Part shown: in pieces, positions 15,990 through 28,200 of the stretch
Layout of the letters: each line of letters starts with the position of its first letter
How positions within the stretch are numbered: position 1 is the stretch's first letter
Virus record (IMG/VR): IMGVR_UViG_3300030106_007211
Coordinates: 3,686-39,717 of that record
Direction: 5' to 3' (one strand)
Source: a virus
DNA length: 36,032 bases
Made by a program: the position numbers and the translations under genes
Notes under the pieces: generated by a model
What the model saw: only the letters and a program-made list of their open reading frames with translations
Database searches by the model: none
Told to the model about the DNA's origin: nothing

Positions 15990-15997
15990 TTATTTAA

Positions 15998-16008
15998 ATA
16001 ATTACATA
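15998..16008 (+). promoter_or_regulatory. Candidate late-promoter motif ATAATTACATA
   Basis: Located in the 36-base gap between gp25 and gp6, two bases before the AGGAGA Shine-Dalgarno. It shares TTACATA with the motifs at 10009 and 35984. A 12-base palindrome, TTATTTAAATAA, lies just upstream at about 15990-16001. Confidence 0.22.
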
Positions 16009-16025
16009 ACAGGAGACATCTTTAA

Positions 16026-17828
16026 GTGGCAGATAAAAGACAAAATGTCAAAGTAAACTATCTCAGTAGAGATTTTACCTCAATCAAAAATCAGCTTGTT
16101 GAACATGCCAGAAGGTATTACCCAGAGACATTTAGAGACTTCTCTGACGCTGGCTTTGGCGCATTAATGGTTGATGCTGTCTCTTATGTTGGTGATCTTT
16201 TATCTTTTTACCTTGATTATCAAGCAAATGAGAGCTTTTTATCAACTGCCATAGAATACAACAATATTATCAAACACGGAGACGCTGTTGGTTTCAAATA
16301 TGATAATGTTCGCGCCACTTATGGACAGGTAAACTTATACATCAAAGTTCCTGTAAATTCTTCAAACACAGGACCAGATTTAGCATATGCTCCAAAACTT
16401 AGAGCAGGGAGCACATTTTCAGCAACAAATGGTTCTTTGTTTACGCTGTTAGAGGATGTTGATTTTGCTGATGCAACAAATGAAACTGTTGTTGCAACCA
16501 CAAATTCTTCAACTGGTGTACCCGTTGAATATGCTATTAAAACAATTGGACAAGTTGTTTCTGGTGAATTGAGAGAAAGAACATTTGAGATTGGTAATTT
16601 CGCAAGATTTACCACCCTAACTCTCGAAGACGCAAATGTCACAGAGATAATTTCTATTTTTGATTCATCAGGTAAACAATATTATGAGGTAGAACACTTA
16701 TCTCAAAACACAATTTATGTTCCTGTAGTAAATAATGATGCAACAACAAATGTTCAGGCACCTACGATTATTAAACCTTTTATTGTCCCAAGAAGATTTG
16801 TTAGAAAAAGACTTGCCGGAAGCACGCAGATTATATTCGGATACGGCTCAGATTCTCAACTTGATTCGCCAAGTTTAGCGGAGGCACGAGACTTGGTTTT
16901 GAACCTTCACTCCAAAACATATGTAACAGATCAAGCAATGGATCCCACGATCTTAATTAAAGGTGATAAGTTTGGTGTTGGTCCCTCCAATACTACCTTG
17001 ACTGTATCTTATCGTGCCAATACACAGCAGAATTCTAACGCTTCCGCAGGTAGTGTCAATAAAATAACTAATACATCATTTCAGTTTGCTAATCCAGATA
17101 CACTTATTTCCACAACATCAGCGACAGTGCGTCGGTCTCTTGAGGTGATAAATCCAAGCCCTATTCAAGGGGATGTGTCCGCACCTACAACCAGAGAATT
17201 AAGAGAATTAATATCTGGAGCACACTCCGCGCAAAATCGCGCTGTTACTGTCGAAGATTTTAAAACACTTGTTCTTTCTATGCCCGCTAAATTTGGCGGG
17301 ATCAAGCGATGTGCTGTTATTCAAGATGTTGACTCTAATTTGAGAAACATTAACATCTATGTTGTAAATCAAAACAACAATGGATTTTTTGAACAAACAA
17401 ACACAATTTTAAAAGAAAATATTAAAACTTGGCTAAACACCAAGCGTATGATTAACGATTCAATTGATATCTTAGACGCAAAAGTTGTTAACTTAGCTAT
17501 TAGGTTCTCTGCAATTGCCACTAATGATGAAAATAAAAGTGCTGTATTTGGCAGAGTACAGCGAAGAATGAATACTTATTTTAGTGAAAAACTTGATATT
17601 GGTGAATCTTTTAGTATTACAGAGCTATATTCCTTGATTAACGCCACACCAGGAATTATTGATGCCACATTTGTTCAAGTATTTCAACAAACTGGTCCTG
17701 GCTATGCGACAACAAAATTTAATGTAAAAAACAACACCACACCAGATGGAAGAATGATAATTGCACCAAAAAATGTTGTTTTCGAAGTTAGATATCCTTC
17801 AAGAGATATTAAGGGGACAATTAGATAA
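16026..17828 (+). CDS. 6: Baseplate wedge protein gp6 (baseplate J family)
   Basis: The N-terminus has the gp6 signature: YLSRDFTSIKNQLVEHARRY, then PETFRDFSDAGFGALMVDAV, YVGDLLSFYLDYQANESFL and HGDAVGFKYDNVRATYGQ within the first 105 residues. The C-terminal half contains TRELRELISGAHSAQNRAVT and DFKTLVLSMPAKFGGIKRC, the conserved J-like core with a VNIYVVNQN-like strand. The length of 600 compares with 660 for T4 gp6. Two copies per wedge form the inner baseplate ring in contractile tails. The start is GTG at 16026, ten bases after AGGAGA. The stop overlaps the next gene by one base. Confidence 0.93.
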   Translation: MADKRQNVKVNYLSRDFTSIKNQLVEHARRYYPETFRDFSDAGFGALMVDAVSYVGDLLSFYLDYQANESFLSTAIEYNNIIKHGDAVGFKYDNVRATYGQVNLYIKVPVNSSNTGPDLAYAPKLRAGSTFSATNGSLFTLLEDVDFADATNETVVATTNSSTGVPVEYAIKTIGQVVSGELRERTFEIGNFARFTTLTLEDANVTEIISIFDSSGKQYYEVEHLSQNTIYVPVVNNDATTNVQAPTIIKPFIVPRRFVRKRLAGSTQIIFGYGSDSQLDSPSLAEARDLVLNLHSKTYVTDQAMDPTILIKGDKFGVGPSNTTLTVSYRANTQQNSNASAGSVNKITNTSFQFANPDTLISTTSATVRRSLEVINPSPIQGDVSAPTTRELRELISGAHSAQNRAVTVEDFKTLVLSMPAKFGGIKRCAVIQDVDSNLRNINIYVVNQNNNGFFEQTNTILKENIKTWLNTKRMINDSIDILDAKVVNLAIRFSAIATNDENKSAVFGRVQRRMNTYFSEKLDIGESFSITELYSLINATPGIIDATFVQVFQQTGPGYATTKFNVKNNTTPDGRMIIAPKNVVFEVRYPSRDIKGTIR

Positions 17829-19294
17829 TGGGTGTAAAAAGATATACAGCAGATGCAGATAATACGATTACAAATGCATATAAGTCAAATCTGACAACTC
17901 GTGCAACTGGTTCTAATATGGGACTCTCTGATTCCATGGAGGTGTTTAGAATCTATGGTCAACAGGATTCTGCCTCTTCTGAGTTGTCTCGTATTCTTGT
18001 GCAGTTTCCTATTTCAGAAATTACGACCGATAGAAATAATGGAGTTCTCCCCGGAAGCGGCAGCGTAAGTTTTTACCTACGTTTATTCAATGCAAAACAC
18101 CCGTTTACACTACCGAGAAACTACGATATGATCGTTAGCACTATATCCCGAGCTTGGAACGAAGGCACTGGACTAGACATGGAGAATTACTCTGATAGTG
18201 GTAGTTCTAACTGGACCGCTGCGTCGAGTAATTCTGCCGGTGTTACAGCCTGGACAACCGCAGGCGGTGATTATCACGCCGAGCCACGCTTTACTGCATC
18301 CTTTGTGGACGGCACCGAGGACATCGAGCTTGATGTTAGTGACGCTGTTGAGCGATGGATTGCTGGTGATAGAGTTAATTACGGCTTTGGCGTCCGCATG
18401 GAAAACGAAACAGCCTTCTCTTCATCCTATACCAAGAAGTTTTTTGCCCGAGAGTCGGAGTTTTTCTTCAAACGCCCCGTAATTGAAGCACGCTGGGACT
18501 CTGCTACTCGTGACGACCGAGGCAACTTTATGTTCAGCAGTTCCCTCGCAACCTCCGAGGACAACCTAAATACACTTTTCCTCTACAATAGAGTTCGCGG
18601 TAGATTAAGAAACATTCCAGATATTGGTACAGGGCAAATTTATGTTAGTATCTATTCTGGCTCCGCAGACAACTCTGAGCCGAGCGGTAGTCGTATTGTC
18701 AAGGTCGCAGATGGAACTCATGTTATTTCAGGCAACCCCTATGTTATTACAGGCGGGCATGTTAGCACAGGTATTTACTCTGCCTCATTTGCGTTGACCG
18801 CTGCTGCTAATCCTCTGACCACCGCATTTGATGTGTGGCATAGCGGAACAACACAGTTTGCAACATCGTCGTTTGCTCCAAAGAAAATTGAGTCTCTTGC
18901 CTTTAATCCTTACTCAAAATATGTTATTAATATTACGAATCTAAGAGATCGCTATTATCGCAATGAAACGGCACAATTCAGACTTTACACCCGTAACAAA
19001 GATTGGCAGCCAACTATTTATGTAAAGGCAAGCGAGGTTCCAGAAAATCTTCTTATTGATAGTGGGTCATTTAAGATTGTGAGACTTGTAGATAATTTAG
19101 ATGTTGTCCCGTTCGGCACAGGAAGTGACAGACATACAGAATTATCTTTTGATGTTAGCGGTAGTTATTTTGAACTTGACATGGATATGTTAGAAGCAGG
19201 CTACGCTTATGGAGTTAAGTTTGCTTTCTACGATGATGTCGCACAAAGCTGGAATGAGTACCCCGATATATTCAAATTTAGAGTAGAGGAATAA
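17828..19294 (+). CDS. Virion structural protein, possible DNRLRE-like domain (488 residues)
   Basis: The first 75 residues (ADADNTITNAYKSNLTTRAT, then a RILVQFPISEI strand) resemble the start of DNRLRE-type beta domains found in cell-surface and viral fibre proteins. Residues 75-225 continue as a beta-rich region with AWNEGTG and VSDAVERWIAGDRVNYGFGV, also typical of that fold. The remainder is Ser/Thr/Tyr-rich and beta-like, with no catalytic motif visible. Its place between gp6 and the giant protein suggests a wedge or peripheral baseplate part. The base composition is unusual: lines 18241-18360 have 66 G+C of 120 by hand count, far above the 1537-residue gene. The start overlaps gp6 by one base. 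Confidence 0.75.
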   Translation: MGVKRYTADADNTITNAYKSNLTTRATGSNMGLSDSMEVFRIYGQQDSASSELSRILVQFPISEITTDRNNGVLPGSGSVSFYLRLFNAKHPFTLPRNYDMIVSTISRAWNEGTGLDMENYSDSGSSNWTAASSNSAGVTAWTTAGGDYHAEPRFTASFVDGTEDIELDVSDAVERWIAGDRVNYGFGVRMENETAFSSSYTKKFFARESEFFFKRPVIEARWDSATRDDRGNFMFSSSLATSEDNLNTLFLYNRVRGRLRNIPDIGTGQIYVSIYSGSADNSEPSGSRIVKVADGTHVISGNPYVITGGHVSTGIYSASFALTAAANPLTTAFDVWHSGTTQFATSSFAPKKIESLAFNPYSKYVINITNLRDRYYRNETAQFRLYTRNKDWQPTIYVKASEVPENLLIDSGSFKIVRLVDNLDVVPFGTGSDRHTELSFDVSGSYFELDMDMLEAGYAYGVKFAFYDDVAQSWNEYPDIFKFRVEE

Positions 19295-19295
19295 T

Positions 19296-22200
19296 ATGTC
19301 CATAAAGGATCTTTTTGACAGAAGTTCACAAGTGATTGTATCCTCAAGTCTTGAAAAAATAGCAGAGGGTATTGAATCTCCTGAATACATCATAGAGTAT
19401 AATGAAGATGTAGTTCGCGTTGAGCCACATATTGATTTTAGTGATCCAGCAAATTTCTCTAAATACGGTTCGGCAGAGGAATATTATTTAAGATCTCTTG
19501 AATACATTTATGATGAGTATCCTTACGATGGTTCACTCAAAGAAAGATTAGAGTGGAAAAAAGAAGCAACACTGCTTGATCTTTATATTTTAGATAGTAA
19601 ATACCCAAAGTCAACAGGGTACGCTGTATTTGCAAGTGATGGCTGGGGCACATTGGCAGGCAGTATCGTTAATGGATATGGACAACCTGCAAGTAGTAAC
19701 TACGAATATATTAATATCAAAGGTGGACCAAATTCATCTTTTGGTTCCTCACTTGGCACTGCCTCATTAGCTGATGTATTCGATACAAAATCAAACATTT
19801 TTGATGAAACAGTTACAGGGTCCAGCGGACCAGTCTCCGCTCAGAGAACGACAAATCTCCAAACTAATTTAGATCGTGGTGTTACAGTTGAGTTTTGGCT
19901 AAAAACTGGGTCTTTAGATACAGCATTAACAGAAAAACAGGTCGTTTTTGATCTTTGGAATGGTCAGGCATCTTCCAGCGCTGATTATGGACGATTAAGA
20001 ATTGAACTTGATGGCACTCGTGCATCCTCTCCTTTTATGGTCACGGTTTTATCGGGTACGGTTGGTTTAAGCACATCCTCTGTTGAGATTGGTTCTACAT
20101 TAAATTTAAACTCATTCTCTGATTGGCAACACTATGCGTTTAGTTTTGTTAACAGTGGCACCGACATTGAGACAAAATTATATGTTAATGGAGCATTAAC
20201 TGAGACAATAACAACTGGTTCAAATATTGGCGAGATTCGTGAAGATTTAGAAGCAAATATTGGAGCTTTGGTTACAGGCACATTTAACCCTTCAGGTGAG
20301 GCGTTTGCAAATTTAGGTTCTGGTAAGCTCTCCGGCTCTCTTGATGAATTCCGTTTTTGGAAAACAAGAAGAACTGAAAAGCAAATCAAAAGAAACTACT
20401 TTACAAGTGATCTTGGTGGAGGCACAAACACTGATACAGCCAACCTTGATTTAGGTGTTTATTTTAAATTTAACGAAGGAATTACGACCGATGCGACAAC
20501 TGATAGTGTTGTACTTGATTATTCTGGTCGTATCTCTAACGGAACGTGGACAGGCTATCCAAGCTCTAATGCTCGAAATACAGGGTCAGCAATCAACTCT
20601 GCTTCAGCAGGGACAGAAGAACTTGATGTGATTGTCCGCCGCAATCATCCAGATGTCTATAATTTGCGAGCAGAGTTACAAGAATCTGGATCTCTCTGGG
20701 ACAATACAAATAATTCATCTTTGTTTTTCTCACTTCCATCTTGGATTATTGAAGAAGATGAGGGCAACGGAACAACTGGAAACATTAAAAAATTAACACA
20801 GATAATGTCAAGTTACCTTGATGATCTTGACTTGTTGATTGGTGAATTGCCCAAGTTCAACATGGCTTCTTATCCAAGCAGTAGTGTAAGTCTTGACGGA
20901 CAACCAGATAAACTACATAAACTTTATCCGTATGCAAAAAGAGCCGTTGACTCTTATGGTCTTGGGGCACCAGAATTATTTTCAAATGGTCAGTTTTTAG
21001 AATATTACAGAAATCGTAATGAGACAAAAGAGTTTGAAGAAGAATTATACACAGTAAAAAATGTTATCTATAACAATATTTTCAACAACTTAACTGACAT
21101 TTATAAAGCTAAGGGAACTGAAAAATCTTTTAGAAATCTTATCAGATGTTTTGGTATTGGTGATGATGTTATTAGAATTAATGCTTATTCGGACAATAGC
21201 GTATATAAATTTGACACGAAGCGCCGATCCGACAGTGTTCGCTCAAAAGCAATCAATCTAAATCATATTGATAATTTTGCTGGCACTGTATATCAATACG
21301 CCGATTCTTCAAACGCAAACAGTGTATCACACATTTCAGGTTCTGGTCGAGAGGGCTTGACTCTTGAAGACGGATTTCCGATGACCTTGGAGGCAGAGGT
21401 TGTCTTCCCCGAAAAGATCTCAAGGCGTTTAGAAAATTCATACACCCAGGAGTATCCATATTTAACAGCATCATTGTTTGGTATGCACCAGGCACGAGCA
21501 AACTCTCCAACAGAAACAGATTTAACTTGGGCAGCTACCGACAACGCTAACTTTCAAGTTTTTGCAATCCGAAACGAAACACAAGCTTCAGATGTTAAGT
21601 TTATGCTTTCATCATCGGTTCCGTTCCCAATTCCAGAGCTTACAAGTTCTCAATATTACAATGTTTATGAGAATCAAAAGTGGAATTTTGCCGTAAGAAT
21701 TAAGCCCTTGGGATATCCCCAATCTTTTGCTAGCGGGGCTGTAGACAACAACTATGTGCTTGAATTTTATGGTGTAAACTACATTGCCGACAGAAAAATT
21801 AATGAGTTTACAATTACGGGCTCAATTGGCAAGCAGGCAGCAGAAAACCTGCTAATTTCTCCGAAACGTATCTTTGTTGGTTCCCACAAGACAAACTTCA
21901 CTGGTTCGACACTTCATTATAGTGATGCCAAGATCACATCTTGCCGCTATTGGTTTGATTATATTGATAATGAGACAATGCGAACACATGCGATTGATCC
22001 TGATAACTTTGGACTTTTAAGACCAGGCAGAGACACTTATATTAAAGAGTCGGATCTTGCAAGTGTCCAAGTTCCAGAGATTGAGTCACTTGCTCTTTAC
22101 TGGGACTTCCAAACCGTTACAGGCTCTGACAATGGTAGCGGCTCCCCAGCGACTTTTGATGGTAAGTTCGTTGTAGAGGATGTGACTTCAGGTTCCCTTG

Positions 22201-25200
22201 GTCTGATTGGCAGATACAACTGGCTTGGCAAGATCCTTAAGTATCAGCACACTGGTCGTGGTGATGCTTTCCCAATTAACTCAACAGGTTCAGTAGAAAA
22301 TCTATTTTTGTACTCTGGAAGGCAGCAGCTTCCCGAGGTCGTATTTGGTGATGATAATATTCGCGTATTAAACCGCGAGGAGACTGAGGTCTTTACAAAG
22401 GAAACAAGACCAGTAAAAACATACTATGCTTTTGAAAAAAGTATGTATCAAGTCATCTCTGATGAAATTATTAATTATTTTGGCTCTATAGCAGAGTTTA
22501 ATAATTTAGTTGGTGAGCCTGTTCACAGATATCGACAAAGCTATAAGAGTATGGAATATTTGCGTCAATTCTTTTTTGAGAGAGTTGGCAACACTCCAGA
22601 TTTAGATAAGTTTATTGAGTTCTATAAATGGATTGATTCAACTCTTGAGACAATGTTGATGCAACTTGTTCCTGCTTCTGCACAGGTAAGTGATGGTATT
22701 GATAATATTGTTGAAAGCCATATTTTGGAAAGAAACAAATATTGGTCCAAGTTTCCTACAATGGAGTTTTCCGCCTCTGCACCTGAAGGCGGCGTTGTTA
22801 CAATTAACAGACATCTTTATGATTGGGAGCACGGACACAGACCAATCTCCGGGCTACAGTCAGACAATTGTTTTTATTGGAAAGAACGTGCCGAAAGAGA
22901 TGACGATCCGATTAGCAGCGGCGATACTGGAGTTGACGCAGACAGAAATAGTATTTTAGATGTATCTTTACAAGTTTTAAATCGCAAGTTCAACACGCCT
23001 TATCGTTTTGGTGTTGTTAAAAGACGCCAACTTCACGGTGGTATAAACTATTCCGAAAATAAGAAGACAAACTTTTATCGTGGAGTTAACTATCCTCATG
23101 GACCTGTGTCCGCTCTTGGGCTTCCACTTAATGAGCTTAACGCTTATAATGTGAATGTCACATTGCTAAAGGATTGTGATGATGATCTCGTCCCACCAGA
23201 ATTGCAAAAGAAAAAATACTCTTTTGGAACAAGAAATGGTAGAACTTATGACTCTGGCTCATTTGATGGCGTCAAGGGCGAAATTGCTATGCCATTTAAT
23301 ATTTTGTCTGCGTCATCCAATATCGGTGGATACAATGAAGGTGTACAAGCCAACTTCTTAGCGAACTCACAACTTGTTAATCTTCACTCTGACGCATATG
23401 GAGATAGAAATGAAACTCCAATGCAAGGTCCGTTTACCGAAAAGTATGTTGGAGGTCACCAGCATAGACATGTTAGAATCAATAACTTCGATGCCAATCG
23501 CATTGGTGGCGATGGTGCTGCTGGACCAAACAATCTGGATGGGCAATTTACCCGTCCAGAGGCTTGGAGACTTCTTCTTGGTGGTGGTCCTGCTGGACTG
23601 GGAGCTATTGGTCTGACTGGTCCTGATTATGGCGGTCCTTACCCAGATCCAACACGACAACGTGCTTGGTGGTGGCGAGAAGAGACGGCAAAGCGTCCTG
23701 TTAATATTCGAAATATTTTACAAACAACTGCCTCAGCGGACACTGTACTTTCAGGTACGCTTCAGTTTGGAGCGATTGGAAACTACGAAAAGACTTATCA
23801 AGTTGTCCAGACCTCTGGTCGTAGTACAAACAACTTCTGGTTTAATGACGGACAGACTGATTTGTTACCTGATAGGTTCAAAACAAATAATCCTAAAACA
23901 ACAAACGTTCATACTTTAATTGGTGTAAGACCATTCTATGCAGGATCAAATCGTGGAAACACTTTCTTGCCTGGTGCCGGTGCAGATGATGCAACAGCTA
24001 TAACCAGAACAGCAAGAAGTCTGAGTAACCGCTATGAGCCTTTTCAAAATGCTGTTACATCTAACAGAACTGTGTTTAGATTACCAGACAGAACTAAGCA
24101 GGATGCCGTTATTGTTGAGCGCTTCTCTTCTCCAGGCGGACCAGAGATTAACTCTCTTGGCTTCCTTGATGTTATTGCAGCAGAAAAATCTGTTTATAAT
24201 GCACTACCGTTCAGAAATCTTTCTGTCAGAGGCTCTGGGTCTGGCGAAGATCCAAACGTTTTAATTTCTGGTAGTTCTATAAGAGTATCAGATCACTTAG
24301 GTCATCGCCGTGGACTTCGCACTCTTGCTGCACTCCATGCTGGACAATTTGGTGCTGATGCGACCTATGGATCAATTGTGGCGAGCACATACAACACTTC
24401 TCCATCGTTTTACAAGATCAACAGAAACACAGGATTTAAGATAGACGGAGTTCCTGGCACACCTGGCTCATCTTATTCGACAGCATCGGTTCGCGATAAC
24501 TTCTATATTCAGCACCCAATCCCACAGAATGACAAACAATATTCTTGGATTACTGCGTCAATTTCAAATACAGGATCTTTCTTTGGTCATGCTCCAAGAT
24601 CAGGTCTTGTTTCTGGGTCTACCGCCTTTCAGCCCGCTATAAACTTCTTATCAGCATCGGAAATTGTTACAAATACAGGTGATGGTTCGCCCAGTTTTAT
24701 TGATTTTGTTGGAACAAATGCAACAATATTTGAGACAACTTCTTCATTTAATCTTTTAACGTCTTCCGACAATAGTGCTGCCGATAACTTGTTTGCTTAT
24801 ACTGTGAAACCATTTGGGACTCAAACTGATGCGCCTGGTGGCACTTTTACTGGTACACCTTTTACAAGAAACAAAAATAATATTTTCAATGCGCTTATGC
24901 TTCATCGAAATGGTCCTTACGGGTATTCATCATGGAGACAAATCAGTAATAGATATCACCCAATTGTTCGTCAAATGCGTGTAAACAATTCAATTTCAAT
25001 TATTGATCCTGATACTGAAAGAGATTCGCTCTTAAAAGCACAAGGTAAATATCGAGGATATGAGTGGGATGGTGCTAAACAAAATAGTTCTGACATTTTT
25101 GGTTACACCAGTAAGGGCACTTCCACCTTCCGTTTAACGCAAGATCGAGCAATATTAGAATTTGCAGAGCCAGTTGTAACGACCGGGTATAAGCCATTAG

Positions 25201-28200
25201 AATTCAACGGTAAGCTTGCAGGAGTTCCTGCCGAGGTCAAGGCACCATATGCAAACCAAAAAACAAACTTTTCTAATTCTAAATTAAATGAAAAACTTGG
25301 GCTTACAGAGGATAACTCAACAGCAGCAGACAACGTGTACTCAATGTTTGCTGCCGATGGCAATCAGCTTATCAATATGGTGTATTCTGAGCAGATTTAC
25401 CCGGCAAAGAGAAATATTTATCTTAAACGAAACAATCAAAGAACAAGTTTCAAAAACGACTTTTGGAGAAATAATAGATTTGATAGAATGGCTTTTCTCA
25501 CTTCTAGTGTGTTTAACTATGAAGTCCAAAGCCCCGAATATACAAGTTCACTCTGGCCACTTGATGGTCGCATTTATGACAGTAAGGGACCAGACTTTGG
25601 TCCGTCTCCAGGTGTAAAAGTTGCCTCGCATGATGTTTTTGCCCAAAGTGCGCCAAATAGTGGTAGCGGTGTGGGTGTATTGCAAAGTGTAAGTGTTATT
25701 TTCCATAGTAGCCGAGATACAAGCCCCTCTGGTGGTCGTAAGCCAAACTTCATAATTACAGGGTCTTGTCTTTATGCCAGACCTCATGGTTTGACCACGG
25801 GCTCCTCTGTTAGGTTATATCAAAACACACTGGGTACTGCCAAAGGTGATGTAGATTCATCAATTCAAAATCAAAATGTAATACAATTTTCAGGTGATGC
25901 GCCTTGGGATGCAGGAAAACAATCTGGAAAAACTCCCTTTTATGATTCATACGATGATTATGTGCAATCAATGAAGCGCATAGGAAAAGATTATTCAATT
26001 TTACCAGAGTTTAGAATTAGCGAAAGAATGGATGATTATCTTACTGCACCAAATTTTGATAAATTTAATGATCCCGCGTTTCTAAACCTTACAGGAGCCG
26101 TCGCTAACATAACATCAAGTACACAAAATGATTTTTATAAAATCTATAGTCACACTGATTTTACAAAATATTTTGGTGTTGTTAAAAATGATGTCGCAAC
26201 AAAAACAAATTTACAAGAAGATCCATCACAAATTACTGTTCGTTGTAAAGCATTATTAAAGCTATTGCCCTATGATGGTTTCTATCCTGCATCGAGAACT
26301 GTTCAAATTTCAAAACTATACTCTGGCTCGTATGGACGAAATTGGACACTGACAACAACAGACAATTCAGGAGACAAAACATTTGTTGCTGCGGGCGGAC
26401 GAGTTGGGGCAACCCGACCACTTCTGGCTCCAATGATCGCACCCGGTATCTTATTTAATACAATCAAGGCAGGTCTTGCTGTTGACTATCCTGTGTTAAC
26501 ATCTAGTGTTGCTAAAACAGAGAGTGTTCAACGAGTCGCAGTGTCTGGCAGTGATTTAACAGCGAACGGTGGTGCTCAACTTAACGACCCTAATGGAACA
26601 TCGGCAAATAATGGTGAAGATTTCTATATTGGAAATCTATACTTTGACCAACGAATCCCGTTTGAGGCATTAGTTGAGCCTGAAAATCACATCGCAAATA
26701 TTTCTTTTCTTGATATGGAGCCACACCCATCTGCCTCAATGAAAGTAACAGCCTCTTGGAATGGTGATGGCGATGATAGATTTAAGTATGCTATGAATAA
26801 CTTCTTGGCAGAAACTCCAGAATTCTTTTTGGAAAATTCTAATTTTACATCTTTTATTTCTAGCCCAGAAGAGAACTTTAAGACAGCTATAAAAGATAGA
26901 AAATATACAATGAAGGTTGCGCTTAGAAAATCTTTCCGTGTTCCTCAAAATCAATTTGATGAAGATGCAAAGAGATATCCATATAATGGTAATGGGTCTA
27001 ATAATATGGTTATGTATAGCCGCCCATCTGCCTTTGGTCCTCCAGTTCTGGGAGCGCTCTCTGGTGCTATTGCTGGAGACGGCGATGCCGCCCCGAATAC
27101 TACTGTAGGTGCCTCTGCTTTTTCTAATAGTGGTTCAGCATTTGGTGGAAGCAATCATGGTCACAATGGACCATTTACTCCGCCATACTATGACGGCGGC
27201 GCATATTGTATATTTGAATTCAATCCAACAGAGAACAAAAAATACACTTTGGAGGAAATTCAATCACAAGTAACAATGTCTTATTACAGATTTCCAAACT
27301 GGAACTTAACCGGAGCGTTGTCCTCAAGTGGACCTATGGGCTGTGATGGTAGTGGAATTACCGCTGACAATAGAGCAGAAGTTAACTCGATGCAGATTTC
27401 TGCGTCTGTTAATCTTCTTGGAAGAGTTAGTGCCAAAGATCTTTTCAAATTCCAAAATGTTGATTTAACCAGTGGTGATCGCTGGGTAATTCAAACAAAA
27501 TTTGAAACCCCAATTCTTAATTTTGTTGATGCTTCAGCTTCGGCTGGTTTAACAACAATCGTAAACACTGGCACTGGTGGACACGCTGTGGCACTTTCTG
27601 GTGGATTGAATACACGTCCATATGGTATGTGGCATCAGTACGGAAGGCTGCCTAAATCTACAGAGGGCATTTTTCTTGAGCTTGAAAAACCGAAGTATAG
27701 ACAAGTTGGTAATGATCCAGTCGCGACAGCACCGAGAACTGATTTGAGTCTTGCTAAACTTATAGGCTTTAGTGCTACATCGCAAAAAGTGGGGAGAGTA
27801 GCGCCAACAAAAACAATTCGTGAAGCCGTCGTAGCAGTGCCATTTGTTGAGGAAGAAAATGAAAGAAAATTCTTTGAGATTAGTAGAGCATCACTTATTC
27901 CACAGTCTTCCACAGAGGGTGAAACAGTATTTAGTACAAGTGTTGACTCAATTCAACAAATGTTAGACTCGATGGAAAGATATGTAATGCCTCCATCTTT
28001 TGACTTCTTGACTTATCCCGAAGATGTAACGCCAGTTACAATGTATATTTTTGAATTTGAGCACAGCTTGAATCAACAAGATCTTGTTGACATTTGGCAA
28101 AACTTACCTCCTCGTATTGGTAGAGCTTTTGATCCTGATAATGGCTTAGAGACAACAGAGATCATGCAGACAAAAGAAATTACACACTCACTTGGTGATA

